The translations under genes were made by a program, and so were the position numbers. Shown here one piece after another: positions 6,303 through 9,099 of a stretch of DNA of 9,099 bases. This DNA comes from JBFGCT01 sp041581055 (GTDB lineage Bacteria; Actinomycetota; Acidimicrobiia; Acidimicrobiales; Ilumatobacteraceae). The notes under the pieces are model-generated. The model did not search any database. It saw only the letters and a list, made by a program, of their open reading frames with translations, and was not told where the DNA came from. Where the stretch lies: assembly GCA_041581055.1 (NCBI GenBank), contig JBFGCT010000171.1, positions 1 through 9,099 of the forward strand, written 5' to 3'. Positions within the stretch are counted from its first letter, which is position 1. Every line of letters begins with the position of its first letter.

Positions 6303-6316
6303 GTGCGAAATCGCAC
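6303..6316. promoter_or_regulatory. Second TGCGA/TCGCA palindrome, candidate operator or terminator stem
   Basis: GTGCGAAATCGCAC is a perfect 6+2+6 inverted repeat. Its centre is about 21.5 bp (two helical turns) from the centre of the first palindrome, so dimers on both would lie on the same DNA face. On the minus strand it follows the reductase stop by 28 nt and could also form a hairpin, but no T-run follows. I favour an operator, weakly. Confidence 0.4.
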
Positions 6317-6344
6317 GCAATGCCGGGTCTTCAGCCGTTCGGCG

Positions 6345-7262
6345 TCAGCGGCGCAGTGTGCGGTCGCGCCACTCCTCGGTCGTCGCCACCTGGTTGAAGC
6401 TGAACAGGTGCAAGCCCTCGATCCCGAGCTGGTCGAAATCCTGGGCCATCGGGCGCAGGAGTTGGTCCGGCTGGAAGGCGCGCTGCGTCATCAGCTTGCT
6501 GAGCGACTTGCGGTTCTTCGACAGGTAGCGCAGCGACGTGCCGACGCCGAGCCGCATCCCCATCGTCATCAGCTTGGCCCGGTCGATCACGCCGGGGAGC
6601 CCGAGGTGCACCGGCACGGTGAACCCCGCGTCGCGCTCGCCTTGGAGCCACGTGCGGATCTGCTCGGCGGAGAAGCACATCTGGGTGGTGACGTGCGCCG
6701 TGCGCCCAGAGCCGAGGATCAGCGCCTGCTTGCGGTGCAACGCGTCGTGCAGCTGCTGCTCGTCGATCAGCGGGTGGGTGTCGGGATAGGCGGTGTAGCC
6801 GATGTGGGTGACCGCCGGGTCGAGGGCGAGGAACGCCTCGAGGAACTCGATGGCGTCGAAGAACACGCCGTGCGGGTCGGCGTCGCCGGCGACGACGAAG
6901 ATCTCGGTGACGCCGATCTCCTCGACGCGCGCGGCGATCGACCGGAGGTGCTCGTCGCTCTGCACCATGCGGGCCGAAATGTGGGGCGTCACCGTGTGCC
7001 CGAGGGCGACGAGCCGCTCGGTCTCGTCGAGGGTGGCCTCGATCGACTTGGCCGGTGAGCACGTCATCGAGATCCGCGACGCCGGCCGCAGCGCGCGGAC
7101 CGCCTCGTCGAGGCTCTTCATCGGGATCAACTCGAGGGCCGCGTTCTCGACGAGCGCCCGCATCAGCGGGGTGTCCTCGCGGACCAACGGGCGGCGGGCG
7201 GCCCGCGTGAGCCTCGGCCGGAGCGACCGGGCCGTCGTCATCGACTCGGGATTGGCGGACAT
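6345..7262 (-). CDS. metF: Methylenetetrahydrofolate reductase family protein
   Basis: A 305-residue cytoplasmic enzyme of the MetF TIM-barrel family, reducing 5,10-methylene-THF to 5-methyl-THF or running in reverse. Candidate family residues can be placed: Glu44 in ALELIPMK (42-49), matching the catalytic Glu of the first strand; Asp127 in VVAGDADP (123-130), matching the flavin/folate Asp; and Gln194 in TTQMCF (192-197). GYTAYPDTHP (155-164) and HLGLPGVID (219-227) are the GYPEgHp-like and later GIMPI-like segments. Divergence from canonical MetF is clear, for instance ELIPMK instead of EFFPPK, so another THF-dependent role or flavin-independent chemistry cannot be ruled out. The ATG overlaps the fhs stop (TGATG) with a GTGGGG upstream, so translation is coupled to the ligase. 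Paired with sarcosine oxidase nearby, it would use the methylene-THF that enzyme makes. Confidence 0.82.
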   Translation of the reverse strand: MSANPESMTTARSLRPRLTRAARRPLVREDTPLMRALVENAALELIPMKSLDEAVRALRPASRISMTCSPAKSIEATLDETERLVALGHTVTPHISARMVQSDEHLRSIAARVEEIGVTEIFVVAGDADPHGVFFDAIEFLEAFLALDPAVTHIGYTAYPDTHPLIDEQQLHDALHRKQALILGSGRTAHVTTQMCFSAEQIRTWLQGERDAGFTVPVHLGLPGVIDRAKLMTMGMRLGVGTSLRYLSKNRKSLSKLMTQRAFQPDQLLRPMAQDFDQLGIEGLHLFSFNQVATTEEWRDRTLRR

Positions 7263-8959
7263 CAGCTCAGCCCCACGATGTTGCCGTCGGCGTCGATGTC
7301 GATGCGTTGGAGCGCCGGACTGGCGCCCAGCCCCGGCATCGTCCGCATGTCGCCGCAGATTGGATACACGAACCCGGCCCCGACCGACGCCCGCACCTCG
7401 CGGACCGGCAGGGTCCATCCGGTCGGGGCGCCCTTCAGTGACGCGTCCGAGGAGATCGACAGGTGGGTCTTGGCGATGCACACCGGCAGGTGGCCGAAGC
7501 CGGCGCCCTCGTAGGTGTCGAGCTGTTTGTCGGCCTGGCTGGTGAACTCGACGCCGGCCGCGCCGTACACCTTCGTGGCGACGGTGCGGATCTTGTCGCG
7601 CAGCGACATCTCGTCGGGGTAGAGCACCTGGAACTCGCTCGGCTCGTCGGCGGCCTCGGCGACGGCGTGGGCCAACTCGACCGCGCCGGCGCCACCGTCG
7701 GTGAAGTGGGTCGACACGGCGGCCCGCGCGTCGTACTCGGCGGCGATCTCCGCGATCGCGTCGATGTCGCCCTGGTGGTCCTCGGGGAAGCGGTTGATCG
7801 CGACGACGGGCGTGCAGCCGTGGATCCGCATGTTCTCGAGCTGCTTGCGGAGGTTGTCGCCGCCCTGGTGGACCTCGTCGGGGTTCTCCTTGAGGAGATC
7901 CTCCGGCAGCGGCTTGCCGGCGACGATCTTGTGGTTGCCGCTGTGGGCCTTGAGGCCACGAACGGTGGCGACCAGCACCGCGGCGTCGGGGGCCAGGCCC
8001 GAGGCGCGGCACTTGATGTTGAAGAAGCGCTCGGCGCCCATGTCGGCGCCGAAGCCGGCCTCGGTGATCAGGTAGTCGCCCATGTGGATGCCGACGCGGT
8101 CGGCGACGATCGAGCTGTTGCCGGTGGCGATGTTGCCGAACGGCCCGGTGTGCACGAGCGCCGGGGTGTTCTCCAGCGTCTGCATGAGGTTCGGCTTGAT
8201 CGCCTCGCGCAGGATGACGGCCATCGCGCCGGCGACCTGGATGTCTTCGGCGGTGACCGGCGTGCCGGCCTGCGTGTAGCCGACGACGATCCGGCCGAGC
8301 CGCGCCCGGAGGTCCTGGAGGCTGGTGCAGAGGGCGAGCGTCGCCATCACCTCGGAGGCGGCGGTGATGTCGAATCCGGTCTCGCGGGGGATGCCGTCGA
8401 GGCGCCCGCCGAGCCCGATCACCGTGTTCCGCAGGGAGCGGTCGTTGACGTCGATCACCCGTCGCCAGGTGATGTTGTGGAAGTCGATGTCGGTCTCGTT
8501 GCCGTGGTACAGGTGGGCGTCGAGGGCGGCCGAGCACATGTTGTGGGCCGCGGTGACCGCGTGCATGTCGCCGGTCAGGTGCAGGTTGAGCAGCTCCATC
8601 GGGACGACTTGGCTGTACCCGCCGCCGGCCGCGCCGCCCTTGATGCCGAACGTCGGCCCCATCGAGGGCTGGCGGATGGCGATCGTGGCCCGCTTGTCGA
8701 TGTGGCTGAAGCCCATGCCGAGGCCGACGGTGGTCGTCGTCTTGCCCTCGCCGAGCGGCGTCGGGGTGATCGCCGAGACGACGACGTACTTCGCGCGCGG
8801 CCGGTCGGCCATCTTCTCGATCGCGTCGAGGCCGATCTTCGCCGCGCCGGAACCGTACGGTTCCAGGCTTTCGAGCGGAATGCCCGACTCGCCGGCGATG
8901 TCGCCGAGCGGTTTGAGCGTCGCTTGGCTCGCGATGTCCAAGTCGGAGGGGAACCCCAT
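7262..8959 (-). CDS. fhs: Formate-tetrahydrofolate ligase (10-formyl-THF synthetase)
   Basis: A 565-residue cytoplasmic enzyme that joins formate to THF with ATP, giving 10-formyl-THF. The length fits the family (about 555-560). Visible family motifs are the P-loop TPLGEGKT (67-74), IRQPSMGPTFGIKGGAAGGG (95-114), the TGDMHA segment (129-134), TGPFGNIA (271-278), the ITEAGFGADMGAE segment (298-310), and KTHLSISSD (497-505) near the folate site. PICGDMRTMPGLGASPA (533-549) closes the protein as usual. The start ATG has AGGA 8 nt upstream. It is first in a two-gene unit with the reductase gene, whose ATG overlaps the fhs stop. A promoter, palindrome and structured leader lie upstream. In context it connects formate with the folate one-carbon pool fed by sarcosine demethylation. 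Identity is secure. Confidence 0.96.
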   Translation of the reverse strand: MGFPSDLDIASQATLKPLGDIAGESGIPLESLEPYGSGAAKIGLDAIEKMADRPRAKYVVVSAITPTPLGEGKTTTTVGLGMGFSHIDKRATIAIRQPSMGPTFGIKGGAAGGGYSQVVPMELLNLHLTGDMHAVTAAHNMCSAALDAHLYHGNETDIDFHNITWRRVIDVNDRSLRNTVIGLGGRLDGIPRETGFDITAASEVMATLALCTSLQDLRARLGRIVVGYTQAGTPVTAEDIQVAGAMAVILREAIKPNLMQTLENTPALVHTGPFGNIATGNSSIVADRVGIHMGDYLITEAGFGADMGAERFFNIKCRASGLAPDAAVLVATVRGLKAHSGNHKIVAGKPLPEDLLKENPDEVHQGGDNLRKQLENMRIHGCTPVVAINRFPEDHQGDIDAIAEIAAEYDARAAVSTHFTDGGAGAVELAHAVAEAADEPSEFQVLYPDEMSLRDKIRTVATKVYGAAGVEFTSQADKQLDTYEGAGFGHLPVCIAKTHLSISSDASLKGAPTGWTLPVREVRASVGAGFVYPICGDMRTMPGLGASPALQRIDIDADGNIVGLS

Positions 8960-8976
8960 TGTCCACGTCCTGTTCT

Positions 8977-8997
8977 GCCGCGCCCGTCCGGCGCGAC
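8977..8997 (-). other. Hairpin in the fhs leader just upstream of the ribosome binding site
   Basis: On the minus strand GTCGCGCC (8997-8990) can pair with GGCGCGGC (8984-8977) around a 5-nt loop GGACG, giving 8 bp with one G-U pair. It ends 5 nt before the AGGA Shine-Dalgarno and so could influence ribosome access. No T-tract follows, so it is not a typical terminator. Confidence 0.45.
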
Positions 8998-9012
8998 CGT
9001 CCTCCGCCGAGA

Positions 9013-9054
9013 GCGGAACCCGTTACTCGTCTGCGTTCCCCGGGCAGATTCCGC
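9013..9054 (-). promoter_or_regulatory. Structured 5' leader of fhs, candidate RNA regulatory element
   Basis: In the predicted transcript GCGGAA (9054-9049) pairs perfectly with TTCCGC (9018-9013). Directly stacked inside, TCTGC (9048-9044) pairs perfectly with GCAGA (9034-9030). The 11 nt at 9029-9019 are left single-stranded. An alternative stem GGAAC (9039-9035) with GTTCC (9019-9015) would compete for the same bases. I recognise no known riboswitch class here, including the THF class. In GC-rich DNA short stems arise by chance, so this is only a candidate. Confidence 0.35.
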
Positions 9055-9058
9055 ATCG

Positions 9059-9071
9059 TGGAACAGTTCCA
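9059..9071. promoter_or_regulatory. 13-bp palindrome at the predicted fhs transcription start, candidate operator
   Basis: TGGAACAGTTCCA is a perfect 6+1+6 inverted repeat. It begins at the last base of the -10 hexamer and covers the expected start point near 9064, where a bound repressor would block transcription. The TGGAA/TTCCA half-sites recall operators of IclR-family regulators, but I cannot assign a protein. Confidence 0.5.
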
Positions 9072-9099
9072 TCATACAGAACGGCGTCGCCGATGTCGA
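9071..9099 (-). promoter_or_regulatory. Sigma-70-type promoter for fhs
   Basis: On the minus strand TCGACA (9099-9094) and TATGAT (9076-9071) are separated by exactly 17 nt. They match TTGACA and TATAAT in five and five positions respectively. This is an AT-rich -10 in a GC-rich region, facing fhs with a leader of about 105 nt. The -35 element lies at the window edge. Confidence 0.65.

Noticed and set aside
6282..6320. Upstream TTG at 6320 as start of the membrane protein
   Set aside because: It would add 13 residues across the palindromic region with no Shine-Dalgarno; the ATG at 6281 gives a typical MTDSG start.
8575..9075. Minus-strand frame starting in the fhs leader and overlapping fhs
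   Set aside because: Low-complexity Arg/Ser/Ala composition, out of frame with fhs, and its start lies inside the predicted promoter.

Overview
The window is very GC-rich, with GTG and TTG starts, overlapping genes and no insertion elements or RNA genes visible. It looks like a chromosomal segment of an actinomycete. The membrane protein with long runs of threonine broken by Val-Ala-Pro is a style I associate with Acidimicrobiia (Ilumatobacter-like), but that placement is an inference. The content is mainly one-carbon and N-methyl amine metabolism.

Layout. Positions 1-2108 (minus strand) carry soxB, soxD and the start of soxA, subunits of heterotetrameric sarcosine oxidase, in the order B-D-A. 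soxA carries an in-frame TAG after codon 140 and runs off the window edge. Positions 2187-4993 (plus strand, divergent from soxB) carry a DAO-family FAD oxidoreductase followed by a YcaD-like MFS transporter. Positions 5013-6281 (minus, convergent with the transporter) carry a single-pass membrane protein with a Pro-rich N-terminus, a Thr-rich linker and a Cys-containing C-terminal domain. Positions 6345-8959 (minus) carry fhs (formate-tetrahydrofolate ligase) overlapping a methylenetetrahydrofolate reductase gene. They are preceded by a good sigma-70-type promoter, a 13-bp palindrome at the expected transcription start, and a leader of about 100 nt that can fold into hairpins.

How it fits together. 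Sarcosine oxidase demethylates sarcosine to glycine and passes the methyl carbon to tetrahydrofolate as 5,10-methylene-THF. Methylenetetrahydrofolate reductase can turn that into 5-methyl-THF, and formate-THF ligase links the formyl-THF level to formate. The divergent oxidoreductase and transporter may bring in and oxidise another N-methylated or secondary amine, but their substrates cannot be read from the sequence.

Most worth checking: the amber codon in soxA, which sits where the family has a Tyr and is followed at once by an SD-like stretch and an ATG (mutation, sequencing error or genuinely split subunit); the promoter, operator and structured leader in front of fhs; a pair of TGCGA/TCGCA palindromes about two helical turns apart next to the membrane-protein start; and a His-to-Cys change at the expected zinc site of SoxD. 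No gap between genes exceeds 300 bases.
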